A stretch of 64,000 nt of DNA from Baylisascaris procyonis (lineage: Eukaryota; Nematoda; Chromadorea; Rhabditida; Ascarididae). Of the stretch, positions 36,701-59,917 are shown piece by piece. Position 1 is the first letter of the stretch; each line of letters begins with the position of its first letter. The notes beneath the pieces are model-generated. The model worked only from the letters and a program-made list of their open reading frames with translations, was not told where the DNA came from and ran no database searches. A program made the translations under genes and the position numbers. The stretch spans positions 1,302,001 to 1,366,000 of the forward strand of contig JAZARR010000008.1 in assembly GCA_037389465.1 (NCBI GenBank), read 5' to 3'.

Positions 36701-39700
36701 GGTGTTCAGCGGATTTATGCGAGCAATCGCACTGATTTAAAAAAAAAAAAAGTTTCGCATTTTTGCAATTTCTTAGTAATTTATGAGAGAAAATTGCTCA
36801 AGACAAGGGAATATAAAAGTTATAAAAGTTGATATTATGCCTGGTCTTCCGATACGTTTCTTTAGTTATTTTATACTTAATTTCCATTATTGTTGAAGGT
36901 ATTTATTAAAATGGTGATAAATTTCTAAAATTCAATTTTTTCAAGCGTTGATGCTAAAGTGGTCGAATGAAATTTTGGCAAGTCAATAGAAAGGTATTTA
37001 AGCTTGTCCTCCTTTCCTCTTATTGTATGTATCCTCATTGATTGGTGATTGTGTCCTCTTTCCTGTGTTTTCATCTTTTCATTAAATTTTTTAAATCATT
37101 TGTGATTTATTGATCGGTGATTCTTTAAATTATTGTTTAATTCGATGAGGTGTCGCAATTTTATTTTAAAAGCATCAATTTATTTCCTCGGCCTTGTTCA
37201 AATTGTTCCACTTCTTCAATTCCATCTTTCTGGAATAAATATTCCGATAAGATTAATTGAAATTTTGAAGAAATTCTGACACTGATGTAAGGATCGTTCT
37301 TCTCAGTTAAACCATATTTAATAGAGATGAGGTTTTCTTGTAAACTCTAGACAACCGCGGAATCTTGCATTTACTGCTCTCTGATATTGACTTAGATCTC
37401 TTATCGTCGTTGTTTTGCTCGTCTAGTAAATCATCGAATTAAGACCTCATAAACTACGAAAATCAAATATGATCTTTCTAGTTTATACATTCCTTTAATA
37501 TTTCTTTTTCGCAAACACATCTGCAAATTTATAGATACAATTATAGGTGTAGGGCAATATTCTTCATTAGAAGTACGCAAAGAAGTGGATTAAAGGAGCT
37601 CTCAAAGTACAAACGTGTATCATAGCTTGTCTCGTTAGCAACCACCTCGATGAACACTTCAAATGGAGACGCATCCGCGGCGGAAAATTTGCTCTTACTT
37701 GACGTTTGCTAGATTTTTATTTATTTATAAGTTGGCTAACCTACGCAGTAAAGTTCACGCTCGACGATGCGAGTGAATTATTACATGGCAGCCAAGCGTG
37801 AGAGGTACAACTTACTGATATGTGCTGTGGCCAATAATCATTGAAATCTAACACCATCTCCTACTTCAACCTAACAGAAGAAGCCAGATTGTTGCACCCC
37901 AATGCTAGATGCAAAAATCAAGCTAGTTTAATAAATCAGGTTTTTCAGACTATTTGCTGCTCTCTTTTTCCAGTTCTTTTAATTTGCTATCAATAAGCAA
38001 GGCTCTCATGTTCGCAAAACATTGAAATAAACGCAGCGATGATATACACAGCGTAAAGGAAATGAATAAAAAGTCTAAGTCCATGATTGAAGACTTAGTT
38101 AAATTACGGAACCATTCTCCCAAGTGTTTGCTTATTGGTTTGGTTGAAATGTTTTAAAATATTCCTCTTGCAGAATGTATAGGAGCGTGAACGGTGATTA
38201 CAGTGGAGAGTAGTAATGAAATAATGGCACAAACCGACACCACCAGCATCTGTATCTCATCTGATCAATGCTATCATTAATATGGATTCAATTCGTGTCA
38301 ATGTGTTTATGAGTGAGTATATTTGCCACAGCATATCGGAGTGTGCTGAAAACTAGCCGTTCCGGATATGCAATGAACAATAATGATTCAGGTCAACGAG
38401 CTGACCGCAGATTAGCAAAATACCGCCATATAAGCGAATAGAATGTAAAAGAGCGCATAGAGAGCATATAATCGGAGAGGATTAGGCGGCATCATGCGCG
38501 AGTAACAATTAACAATACGGCTGTCATAAACGTCATGCAATTCGTTGTACAGGCGATTGATGCGACGTTAACCTCGTCAACAGATTGCTGCAAACGAGCG
38601 ATATACGACGATAAGTGCAACCGTGCCGATGCATCCCCTATAATCTCACAAATACAGGAATTACCCAATTCATTGAGTGAATTATTTATTTTTATTTTTT
38701 ATTTTGAATCCAATTTTCGATCAAATTCCCCTTCTTTAAATTGAATTTTCGATAAAAAATTTCCCACTATAAATCAATATTTATCAATCTGTATTAGACA
38801 GCAGAACTCTCCCCAATTCCTGTTCATATAATAGATGCGATGTGTGTCATGCTCATTTGGCATATGAAATTGCTGTACACTGGAAATAATCATGGGAGAT
38901 ATTGGGCATATTAGCTATTTTTTGATGCGAATATCAAATATCGTCAAGAATATATCAACTAATAGTGAAAACAACGAAAATAGCGATGAAAAATATATGG
39001 AAAGAAGGTTGATACGAAAAGTTACTATAATTTGATGGTTAGCTTTATTTACTTAGCCGAATATCGTTTCATAACCTCTTAAAGTGAAAATGCAATCATT
39101 AAGCATCATGATTTCATATCCTATGGACACCTTCATCTATTTTTTATACCATATGAAAATTGAAAAAATTGAATAAGACAAGAATAACGAACTTAAAATA
39201 TCCTTAATAAATATCACTTTATTGATAACGATATCAAAGAGTTTGTGCTGCTTCAATATTCGAAGGTGATCGTTTTCGTATGCAGATACTCGTTCAATGC
39301 CTCGGCTCCTGAACATCAACGTTATATCACCGAGAAGGAAAGTTTGTTTCAATGAGCACTCAATAGATATGAAGGTATTAGTAAATTTTATGAAAAGTAA
39401 ACATTAAAGAATCTAAGATTATTTGCACCTCATGCTCCCTCATTTTAACTTCCCATTTCGACGTCATTGTTTGAGCAATAAAACCCTTGCCCCCAACAAA
39501 AAAAAAACAGGAAACTACGATGTTGCGAACGTGACACGCATCTGAGCTTTTGTTGATACCTCATTCACCTCATTCAACATTTTTTTCTCATAAGAAGCAA
39601 ACGATGCCTAAGAATTCACTTATGAGACGATTATTACGATTGTGGAATTTAGCTCTTTACATGAAATTTGATATTAGAGCCTAAGAATAGCTAATAAATA

Positions 39701-39743
39701 GTGCCTAGTTATGAACTTCAGGAATTTATATCAAAAGACCCAC
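33754..39743. other. Convergent intergenic region between the Pax gene and alh-3
   Basis: No gene is recognised. It should contain the 3' UTRs of both neighbours and, on the minus strand, the missing last exon of alh-3, which I could not identify. A 104-codon minus-strand frame at 35479-35793 has no recognisable features. The phrase TTCACACTGAT recurs near 35850, 36395 and 36675, hinting at a small dispersed repeat. Confidence 0.45.
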
Positions 39744-42700
39744 CGAGATCTTTACCGAATCCGGATTGTTTATATCCGCCAAATGGTGCCGCGACATCAG
39801 TCTTTTGATATGTGTTTACGAAAACTGTTCCTGCTTGCAAACGTTGAGCAACACGCAAAACCTATAACAATGAAATAATGCCTCGAGATTTAAATTTTAA
39901 TTCCTTACAAAATGTCTATAAAATTAATTTTTTTTAATAAAATATACAATAAAAGAAAAGATATGATAAGATTGAATCTACGAATAGAGAAGATGTTGAC
40001 TCCTGTCTTATAAATTTCTATCTTTGTGATTAAATCGATAAGTAATTTTGAATTACGCTCCACATCTGATGTCCTTCAGTGGCATTTATCACTTCTATTT
40101 GTATAAGAGAAAGAAGAAAATGGCGGAAAGTAAAAAAACACGTTCCGACCTTGGAAACATCCTTTGAAAAGACACCAGCCGCTAAGCCATATTCGGTTGC
40201 ATTCGCACGTTTCAGCACACCCTCAATGTCACTGAAATAAAACACCAAATATCGCAAAAAAAAGAACACCAAAAACGAATGTTTTCTTATAAGAAAATCG
40301 ACTATAAATATTATAGTTATTAGATATAAAAAATATTCATTAAGGTTTCATTTCACTACCTTCGATTTTATAGGAAATATTCTCTGAGTTTTGCAACAAA
40401 AAAACGAGTATGTCAGGTGATATTTACCTTTGTAGTAGTAAGCCACTGATCAATAATAAAAGTCTTGTAGTGATAATTTTAATGAATGAATCAACTCACT
40501 CATCGGGGAATTTACTGACCACCATAACGGGTCCGAACGACTCCTCTTTGGCGACAAAATTTTTGTCATCAACATCGACGAGTATTGTTGGTTCAAAGAA
40601 GAGACCTTCTCGATTGATATGATGACCGCCGAGTGCAATACGACATCCATCCGCTACACCCTTCTTCACATAATCAACCAACTTCAGTAAGTGTGCACTG
40701 CAAGTAAATAGCTCTTTTCTAAATGGTTAAGGATAATGCTGCAAACTGCAGTAAGCCTGATGCAGGCACCCATTTGATAACACGCTCATGCTGGAACTCG
40801 TTCATGCTGCAATAATAGAGCGTCTTCAGCATGCTATTCAAATTCTAAATATATAAATATGCACATATATGAAGCATAATGCTTTTGCTAAATGATGATC
40901 ATTTCGCAAAACTCTTAGCGATTACATATTACAGCGGAAGTCAGCTAATGAGGATCACGAAAATACAGCATTATTCGACGAATTAAACCCATGTCGGCAT
41001 CAAATCAAAATACCTTATTGAAGGCTGCATGAAAGATGGCACAGAAATGATGCATAGACGAGCATTCTTGTACGACAGTAGTGTGCATTAATGCAAAAAT
41101 CGTTAGCACTTTCAAAGCATTTTTTGAGATATTTAATCATTAATATACATATCTCCGAGACAACCATCTGCCACTTGCCGCCATCGATACACATTATAGG
41201 ACTTAAATGGACGCCATATTCGGCGCATATTCAATTATAAAAGTTCTGTGCGTAATAATATGAGAAAAAAAAATGCTGCTGTATTAACCGATGGTTTTGA
41301 GGTCCATGTGAGGTGACACGATCGAGTGGATCACCGATGACCATCTTCTTAGCTTCGGCGATCATGCGTTGCACAAAATCGTCGTGAATTGATTCGGCCA
41401 AAAAAATGCGACCAGCCGCGATACAATTCTCTCCCTTAATAATGTGCACCACTAGGAATTCACCGCCTTAAAGGCAACGCTTTATTTAATATTAAGGCTG
41501 CAAAACATCATTAAATAACGTGAGAGAGCATCATGGAAAATTTTTGAGATAATCTATCGACAATACCACTATATGCTTTATTTAATCATCTAACCACTAG
41601 CACTTTTTCATGGTTTCTCGGCCAGAGATCACTGATTATAAAAACTCAAAGAAAGAGGTTGAAAAAAAACTTTTTTTCCGAAATTTTTGGATGGATCAGT
41701 GGAAATTTTCAACAAAGAACTTTGAAAAATTACCTTTATCATGCTAAGCTAGTGACTCTTTCAATGTTACAACCTTCATGCATTTCATTTTCAATCGAGC
41801 AATGCATTTTTATGTTGCTTAAAACGATACCTTATTAAAGAAGACAGCGTTACATGCTTGCTTTACAGCACGATCAAGATCTGCATCGGCGAAGATTATG
41901 AGAGGAGATTTGCCACCAAGCTCGAGTGATACCTTCTTGATATTGGAGCATGCGCAACTACAAATCAGCGAATCAATGAGATTATCATCTTTAAAGATTA
42001 CAACTCCTAAAGGTGCTGCATTTTAGGAAAGAAAAATGCATCGGGAAATTACTATTTAGGTGTGTTTCCATATTTGCTAAATATATCGACTGCGACTTAA
42101 ATATTCGGGAAGAAAGGGAAAATTTTGTAAATACTGAAATGAAAACAATCGCAATAGGTAATAAATGATTTGAGGGAAAATACACCTGCTCATTACTTGA
42201 GCGCCAACTTCAGTTGAACCAGTAAAGCCAATCTTCCTAACTAACGGATGATCGGAAAGCGCCTGCCCAATCTCTGATCCAGATCCAGTGACGATATTCA
42301 CCACTCCAGGCGGAATTCCAGCTTTCGCTGTCAATTCGGCAAATTTGAGTGCTGTTAGTGGACAAACCTGAAGCAATTTGGCATATTCATTCTTCAAATT
42401 TATCGCGGTGATCAGGTTTCGATATATTAAGCACGTTGTATTAAAATTGTGCGTTGTAAATCTGAGAAAGCAAAGAAAATTTCCCGCAAAATTTGGAGCA
42501 TTAAGAATAGAAGTAGCCATTCACTTATAAGCAACTTCATCGTACTGTCCAAATCAAGTCCCAATTTCTTTATTCCTGATGATTTGCTGGGAAAATCTGC
42601 AAACGTTCTTCATTTATTCGAGCAGAATCCCATCCATGAATAACAAATCATGAGAGTCAATTTTAAAAATGTTATAGCTATATGTCGACGTTGAAAGATT

Positions 42701-45700
42701 CACGCGAACCTGAGCTGGTTTGAGGACGACAGTATTACCGGCAGCAAGGCAAGCCGACATTTTCCATGAGAGCATCATGAGGGGATAGTTCCATGGTGTG
42801 ATGATGCCACAAACGCCAATCGGTTCTCGCACCGTTATGCAGAGATTCTGATTTGGTCGAGCATTCGAAATTGGAATCGTACGACCCTGAAATGATGCTA
42901 TACCCGCTGATAATCAACGTATGCCATTGTGGAAAAGGTGAAGGCGCAGAATTTTGGCCTAAAGGCATAATAATCAATATGTAACGCTCAGCATCAGATG
43001 ATTTCCCAAATGCATGAATTCCTGTGAAACTCAGATCTAAGAAAAACGATCAGAGTTCACAGCGGAATATTCTTTGGCCATATAAGGTCACATATGGTGT
43101 GAACTGCAATACAGCCGTTGAAGCTTAACGTTCGAATACAGTGAAGACATGAGTTTGTTTGTTTTCTCTTTTTTCACTCGATTGCGCATATCAAGTCTCA
43201 CCTCTAAGCCGCAAAAATTTACATAATTTGTAAAAGAAACCTCAATTTTGTCGGTCCAACCGGCAAAATACCTCCATACGTCGATGCTCATGCCGACGTG
43301 CGTCTTAAGTGCCAGCGTGTAGACAGCGCCGCTATCAATCGATTCAATAGTGGCCAACTCCTCTTTGTGCTGCTCCATCAAGTCGGCTAACCTGAATAGA
43401 AGCTTTCCACGATCACGAGCCGACATCCGACTCCACTCGCCCTCCTCAAAAGCACGTTTTGCCGCCCTAACCGCCATATCGACGTCTTTCGCATCCGCTT
43501 TTGGCACCGAACAGATCGCTTTCTCGTTGGTCGGGTTGATCGTCTCATAGGTGCGACCCGATACGCTGTCGACGAACTTGCCGTCTATATACATCTGGTG
43601 TGGGAAACTAATATCCATATCGTTGACGTGCATGTTTATACTGTCAAATACGAGTTTAATTTCATCCTCACCACGAAGTTTTCTAACAACGGCTTCAACG
43701 TAAAGACCGAAGCTAGGTGACATGTATACTTGAGTGTTCTCTAGCTCGGCTTTGGTTCTGAAGCGCGTCTCTTCGATGAGTCTGGTCACATCCTGTGAGT
43801 TGGCACCACTTTCGAAGAAGTCGGTTGTTTCTTCGATGTCCATTTTGAGTATTCCTTGCCATATTTCTCTAAGCTGTTCCTCAATCTTCTTTTCCTCGTC
43901 GCTGAGAACGAGCTTCTCATGTTGTTCCTCCTCTGAGCCATATTTCGAGCCAGGTATTGTACGTCCATCAGCCAATTTCACGGTTTCCACATTAACGTAT
44001 TTCAAGTCGCTAGCAGGCAGAAGGAGTCCCTTTGAATGGACGAAAATCTTGCCGTTCGGACAGCCGTTAACGGAAACTTCGATAGCATCAGCGGGCATCG
44101 ATGTGCTCTTGTAGATCGACGAACCGAATAGAGTCACCTTCTCCCCGTTGAGTTTCAACCATGCTCCGGGAACCTGCAATTTCTCAATTTCTATTTGCTT
44201 GCATGCACCAACTTTTTACTGTTAAGATAAAGAGAAAGCATTTCTGGTGTAGCTTTACATAGTGGAGTGCAAAAGATTGCTTGAGACGACACCATATCCG
44301 CATATTAACGGAAAACGGAAACGAAATTAGTGGGCCATTTAGTGCGGAAAGATAATACATTATGATAAGCTTATGGGTGTTTCATTCGTTAAAATAGCAC
44401 AATGGCTGCATAATAAGGTTGCGCTGATTGCAGAGACTATCTCAGGAAAATGAGCCATTTTTGAAAAAAAAAAAGTGAAACGATGACTTTATTTGCTGAG
44501 AATGTGAATCTAGCGATATCTGCATGGTATTTGCATCACTTCCATCAACGTAAAAATCTATTGATGAAATTTATAAATTTTTACTTATTTGAATGCATCA
44601 ATATAGTGATGTGAAAACAACCCACTTTATCATTGCCTCTTATGAAATTGTGCATCTCTCGTTGATTCTTCGACCAGCTCAGCTCGGCTAGTTCGGGTTT
44701 CGCTGTAATATATGGGTCATAGGAAGCACCTTTCTCGGGTTGCACGATGCGTGGCGCCTTCCCATTTGCGATCAATTCCACAGCCTCAGCCTGTAGGAAA
44801 TGATGCATAAAAGGATGTTTTATTATTTCACTTGAATGCTTGTTATTATTGGTGTTATTTTAAGATTAAATATCTCTGATCTTTTTATTTATACGACCAT
44901 CGTTTACGAGTTCAACTCAGAATGCAATGATAAGCATTTATAGCGGCGAATGAAAGCTGCGACCGCAAGCTATATTCCAATATGTAACTTTTAGCTTTTC
45001 GAATAGATGTTCTACTGAGATGAGGTATTGTAATATTCTTTTGTAATTGTTAACTATTTGATTTCACAACACTAAAGTTTTTGATGACATTTTTCCACTT
45101 TTTTCAAATATAATTGGAATTTTTTAGAGATAAAAATAATGTTTTACGTTTTCTGCTTATATTGACTTATTCCATGCCGAATGGGGTATTTTTTTAGCAG
45201 TCATATATGCATTTTATTGTTGGTAACAAAAAAACAAACCTCAATTTCAAAATATGAGCTGGGAAACAAAAAAGAGGTATAAGCTACTTCAATTGTGTTC
45301 GATTTTGAGTAAGAAATCGAGAAAATATTTAAAGAATCACCATTCCTTTGATGCCCTCAGGATAGAGGAATCGCTTATAGAGAGAGTTGAGAGTATCATT
45401 CTCATCGACCTTAACGCTCTTTTGAAGGAGGATTGGACCTGTATCAAGACCATCATCTGCCCAAAATACTGTAAATCCAGCCATTTCATCGCCGTTGATC
45501 AATGTCCAATTTATCGCCGATGCTCCTCTGCAAAGCAATCACCAATTTCTGGATTGCAATAAAATACCGTAAAACTCCAAATAAAGCCTACTTCTTCTGA
45601 CGCAGACTCTTGCTAATATGAGCAATGTTGTGTTGAATCTTTCATGAGAATATAAACAAAAAAGTTTATGTAAAGAGTTAGAAGAAAACAATCGACTGCC

Positions 45701-46876
45701 ACAAACAACATAGATGGTAATAAACCACTTAGAATTCGTCAAATGCATCAAAATATAGTCATCGCAATCAAATGTAAGTCAAATGATAAAAAATAAAGAA
45801 AAACTGGTTAAATAATGCATAAGAATATAATTAAAATTAACTGAAAATGGAAAATATTCAAAACCTGTGCGCAGGTAATATTGATGGATGATAAATAATC
45901 GATTTGTGTTTTGGTTCCTCGATGATCTCGATCGGTATGAATTGAGTGCAGAAAGGAAGAACGTTGAGTTCGGCACCATGTTTACGATACTCTTCCAGCA
46001 TTTCAGGAATTAGATGCAATTTACCGTCGGCACCCTTCTTTCTCCATCGAGCCGGTTTCTGAACCGGAATACCCAGTTTGTTTGCCTCGAGAGCTGAATC
46101 ACTAATCATATTTGTGTGATTCATAAGATTCATAACAATGCCAAAAAAAAATGATGCTTTATTATTGTTGTGTAAAAAATTCATCCACATTGCGCAAATT
46201 TTCAGTAAACTTTGTTTGATGAAATATAGAGATGTACCACTGACTAATACCTTCACGACGTTTAAGTTTCTATCAAAGCTCAAAAATAAGAGTTCGGTCA
46301 ACAGTGTGCTTATTAAAAAGCCTTCTATGCGAAAAACAAATTGCATTCAGCAGCAATTGTAAATCATTTTTGACTTCAATGGATACAATCGTCTAAGAGG
46401 AAAAACAACTCATTTGGCATCAAACTGATTTACCTTTCCATTGAACAAACAGCAAACTTCAATTAATTAAAACACCTATAAAATTCGAAATAAGACATTA
46501 TATGCACACAATCTTGCAAACTATAACAAAAGATGATTGCAGTTTTTTTTATCAAAATCTATTCAAATGAACAAATGCTATCTAATACGAAATGATTTCA
46601 GATGTAATTAAATGCTCATTAAATAATATTTCTAGAATTTTGCATCACACAAATCTATTGCATTAAACACCATTGCATATAACAACAGTTCATCACTATT
46701 GTTGCTTTGATCATTTGCTATCGCTGTTCACCTAGAATTCAATACTAACCAAGCAGATCTTCTCGTCCATTTTTATCGGGAATTGTATAGACAATCACAA
46801 TTTGATGACCATTCTCTCGAAGTGCATTAAGTACATCAGCACCGAAAGCCGATTGCCCAATGATTGCGATCCTCAT
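39744..46876 (-). CDS. alh-3: Cytosolic 10-formyltetrahydrofolate dehydrogenase (ALDH1L)
   Basis: NADP+-dependent enzyme that turns 10-formyl-THF into THF and CO2, limiting one-carbon supply. Twelve phase-consistent minus exons: 46750-46876, 45865-46093, 45341-45527, 44626-44790, 43241-44173, 42710-42886, 42186-42367, 41831-41957, 41289-41434, 40500-40697, 40150-40231 and 39744-39861; 890 residues against about 902 in mammals. The formyltransferase domain (about 1-315) has [20 protein letters not shown] with catalytic His near 111 and WADDGLDTG with Asp near 147. An acyl-carrier-like domain carries [14 protein letters not shown], whose Ser near 362 should take phosphopantetheine. The aldehyde dehydrogenase domain (about 430 on) has [32 protein letters not shown] (Glu near 679), GENCIAAGR (nucleophile Cys near 713) and KEESFGPVM, so all catalytic residues are present. 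Exon 12 ends in GKDL plus a split Gly codon at a G|GTGGGT donor; the last 15 or so residues were not found. Read-through would stop at 39718-39720. Confidence 0.96.
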
Positions 46877-46884
46877 TTTGTTAG

Positions 46885-46886
46885 CT
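46885..46886 (-). promoter_or_regulatory. Candidate trans-splice acceptor of alh-3
   Basis: On the minus strand ATATTCTAG precedes an 8-base leader CTAACAAA and the ATG at 46876. Many nematode mRNAs receive a spliced leader only a few bases before the start codon, and this spacing fits. It is unproven. Confidence 0.35.
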
Positions 46887-48215
46887 AGAATATGTCTCTT
46901 CAACAATTAGAATAGAACTTATTATCAATTAATGTTTTTTTTTTGGCAATATACCGCCTAACAGCAATTTCAAACTTTTCTCAATAACAGTTTTATTATT
47001 GCAGTAGATTAATTTTTATTATTTGTTTCGTTAAATATTTTCGACAAGTTATTTGAAATTATATTTTCACAATTTCTTTTTTTTTTGAGGTAAATAATAT
47101 AATAATTTTGATTAATTTACTTAAGTGAAATAATGAAATAATTTCGAATGCTCGTAATAGAGAAGTTAACATCAACGTTCAAAGATTTATACGCACAGGA
47201 AAATTTAATATGCAAATCACATAAATAACACTGCAAAGATACTTTTTTTCATATGGGATAGAGGTGCCATGAGATGCGGAAAGGGGTGAGCACTGGGAGT
47301 GGTATTTTTATTTACTGCGATCGTAAGCAACAGGTATTTGACAAATCTATGACATAAATTGCATATCATAACTAATCTCGATATAGTCCGCTCTTAAGTC
47401 GATCATTGCATGGCAACATATTACAAATGAATATGAATAAGAGTGAATAAAGAACGTCAACAAATCGGCGAAGAAGCAATTTTTGATACGTGTCGAGTAA
47501 ACGATGATTCAGCTTGAAGTAATAAGGCACCTTCATTGCAATAATTTTCCGTAATAAAGAAATAAAAAAGTAAAGTAAGTTGAGATGTTCAAATAAACAC
47601 TCGTCATTAAATGAGGTGAGCTTTTCAAAATTTGGGAAAATGAAAAATCTACTCAAAGGGAACAGTTGAATGCAATCATTGCAGCTGAAGGCGGCATTTT
47701 CGAGTGGCAATACCAGCTGCAAACCTAGCGTGATAGAATAAAGTTTGGTTTCTGAATACCCTTCATCCCATCCCCACTGTCCTCCTCACTGTTTTCCTCT
47801 CTTCCATACTTTATAACGGATTCTCGTTAAGCTACGGATGGAATTTTATTTACGGCAATTTAAAATTATTTCGGTTATACTATACATATTTTTGATGAAC
47901 TGGTATAGAATTGATCTACTGGTTTCTCATAGATAGATAACAAAAAAATGTAAATATTCATTAAGATAATGAAGATAAAAGTAGTGAAGGGAGATAGACT
48001 GACACATACAAAATGGTAAATGCTCCTAGAACTGATTTTAAACACTCGAAGGTTCTTTTGTAAAGGAATTCAGTGAGCAAAAATCACACTTTTTTTGTTT
48101 TACTTTCTTCGTTCTTTGGCTTTAAAGGAGCTACAAACAGTTGAAATGTGTCTTTGCATAGCGATTATAGTGAGACGCTTGTCAATTACGTTCCCAGCAG
48201 AACTATCCAAAAAAA

Positions 48216-48266
<51 letters not shown>

Positions 48267-50723
48267 AAGTTGAACAACATCCAAAACAACATACAATGCA
48301 TATTTCTTAAAATACCACTAATTTTATGAGTGAAAATATATTCTGTAATCACTAAAAAGAACAAATATATAAATATCAGTGTGCCACAAGACTGAAAGTT
48401 GTTTCAAATATAGGAATGAATGCCGCCGAAGAATAGAACGAGCAGTAATGTGGTAACATTAATAGAATAGAACGAGTTTCAAAGACAGAGAACATTTATG
48501 GAAGAGAAGTGAGAGCATCATTTTGTCATCGACGTGACAGTCGATTGGCACAACAACGAAATGAGAAAAACACCCGATCGGTTGATCACACACATCTTAT
48601 CACCGATTCAATCAATGCACAGCAACCCATATTCGTCGAGCACAATGATCGTGTTGTTCAGAAATCGTAACATAGGCACTCGTAATTGTCAATACAAACT
48701 TTTCCATTGCGAATCTTTTCCTCGCAATTGATTAGTGAGTAGAAATAGCAGATTATTTTATAGTATTTGACAGTAAGTTGCAACTATAAAGTAAAATGTA
48801 ACAATGCCTCATATTGGAATTCTTAAATGCCTTACTTATTGACTTATCAGTAAAGAAAGTCCCTCACAGCTGATATGAATGTCAACAATAATAAAAGTTA
48901 TCAATGTAAATATTTATGGTAGTGCTCACTGCTCAGCCATAATAAGAGGCTTATTGTGGTGTTATCTTTATGTGCAATATTGTGCTTCCTTTATAAAAGT
49001 ACTATGCGCATTTATAATTCTCGTTAATATTAAATGCAAAATGCAACCTATTGCTGAATTTTTGATTTAGTTTACCACAATTCTACGAGTTTTCAATATT
49101 AAAATACCACTTAACGGATGAATCAATGATGGAGAAGAAAGAGAAAAATGGAGAAAACAAACCCATAAATAGAAGAAGCAAATGAACAACACGTATCATA
49201 ACGTAGAAATTAATCCTCACAAGACAAAGCACGTTTACAAAAACAGCAAGCTAAGGAAACATGAGTAATAACACTGTTATTTCGCAGACGCATGATCGAT
49301 AGATGTAATAATATAACAGTTTTTTGTTATGACCATGTAATGTATCGAGTAGAGATGGTTTAATTACCCAAGTTTGAGATTCATTTATAATTTTGACTCA
49401 TCATTTGTGATTCATTTATAATTTTGTTCCATCAGAAATAGCGCGCAATTAATCTATAAGCTATTTAGATTAATTATTAAATATTATTGGTTGTGTTGAA
49501 GTTTTACTCACCTTGTCAAAAAAAAACAATTTTATCTCTCAATAAGGTACCTTCACTATCACCAATAATAGAAAGCATTCTCAGTCATTCATCTCAAATA
49601 TTTTGGGGGATTTTGAAATTTTTTCTCAAGATATCTGTCAAATATTTTGCGCCATTAAAATTGAACTTACTAGAAGCGAGAAGATATATTCAAAACCCAT
49701 TTTCGTATTTCAGTGAAACGATGAAAAACTCTTTCGAATAGAATTAACTAAACGTCTGATCGTTCTCTTCTAATTGAAGAAAATACAAATATAAAATATT
49801 TTGATCAATTATTCTTGTTGCAGCATGTTTTGGATTCGATTTCGGTTGAAATATTTACATTGATATTTTCGAATCGATTAAAATTATTTTTAAAAAATAC
49901 AATTTTTATTTATTTTCCTCCATTCACTCTGATCCTATCAATAGATCAACAACGTTATCCGACGAAACTCAAATTTTACTACAGTGCGATTACAATGTGA
50001 AAATAATATAGATGATCAGAATGATATACGATCAATAATTGCATTGAGCATTTTTCTTCTCTGAATTACAATAAGCCGTAAATTGTTTCCGATAACTGTC
50101 GAACCATCGCTGAAATAGGCATTATTTAGTGCATCTTTGATTTCCGTCTTTAATGAGCTGCTTCTATTTATCTTTAAAATGTATTTACAAGTTCATATGT
50201 TTTGTTGTCGGGATATTGAAATAAATTATAAAATTTCGATTTCGATTTTCAGAGCTTTCTTTTGAGGAAATGAAAGAAAACGGACGCGTAATCTAGTGGA
50301 ATTTGTAATCTTTGTGAGGTTTTATGAGTAAAATACTGCTGGAAACTGCTGCGCTTTTCGTTCAGAGAGCTTCTTTAGCTTTTAGCTTATTCATAAGTAA
50401 AGCTTGTGAGCTTATTGTTGCTTCAGTAGATTTTTGGCGGCTTACATTTACCCACTCATAGCAGGTATGGAATTTCGATTTAATTCGGATTGATGGCGGA
50501 AACTCAGGCCTTTTATCTTCGCTCGACACCCGCATAATTGAAATGAAAATCACAACAAGTTCTCATTGTAACTTACAGTATACATATAATCGAAAACTGG
50601 GATCGCTGTTTGGACGACCTTATATATTGTTGCTTTAAAGCAATTATTTTATAGCTGCAAGATGCGATTCTTTTTGATTAAAATGTAAAAAATTCGGCGG
50701 GAATTACGGAAGTCTTTCTTTAA
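46887..50723. other. Divergent intergenic region between alh-3 and PARG
   Basis: This 3.8-kb region separates two divergently transcribed genes and should hold both promoters. Open frames here (for example 47372-47722 minus and 48095-48310 plus) are AT-driven and show no family features. It contains an (AT)23 microsatellite at 48219-48264. Confidence 0.5.
48219..48264. repeat. (AT)23 dinucleotide microsatellite
   Basis: Uninterrupted alternating AT for 46 bases in the alh-3/PARG intergenic region. A spurious Tyr-Ile open frame runs through it. Confidence 0.97.

Positions 50724-59917
<9,194 letters not shown>

Noticed and set aside
43734..44114. 126-codon plus-strand open frame
   Set aside because: Exactly antisense to the large alh-3 exon; a shadow of real coding sequence.
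48095..48310. Frame with a run of alternating Tyr-Ile
   Set aside because: Translation of the (AT)n microsatellite.
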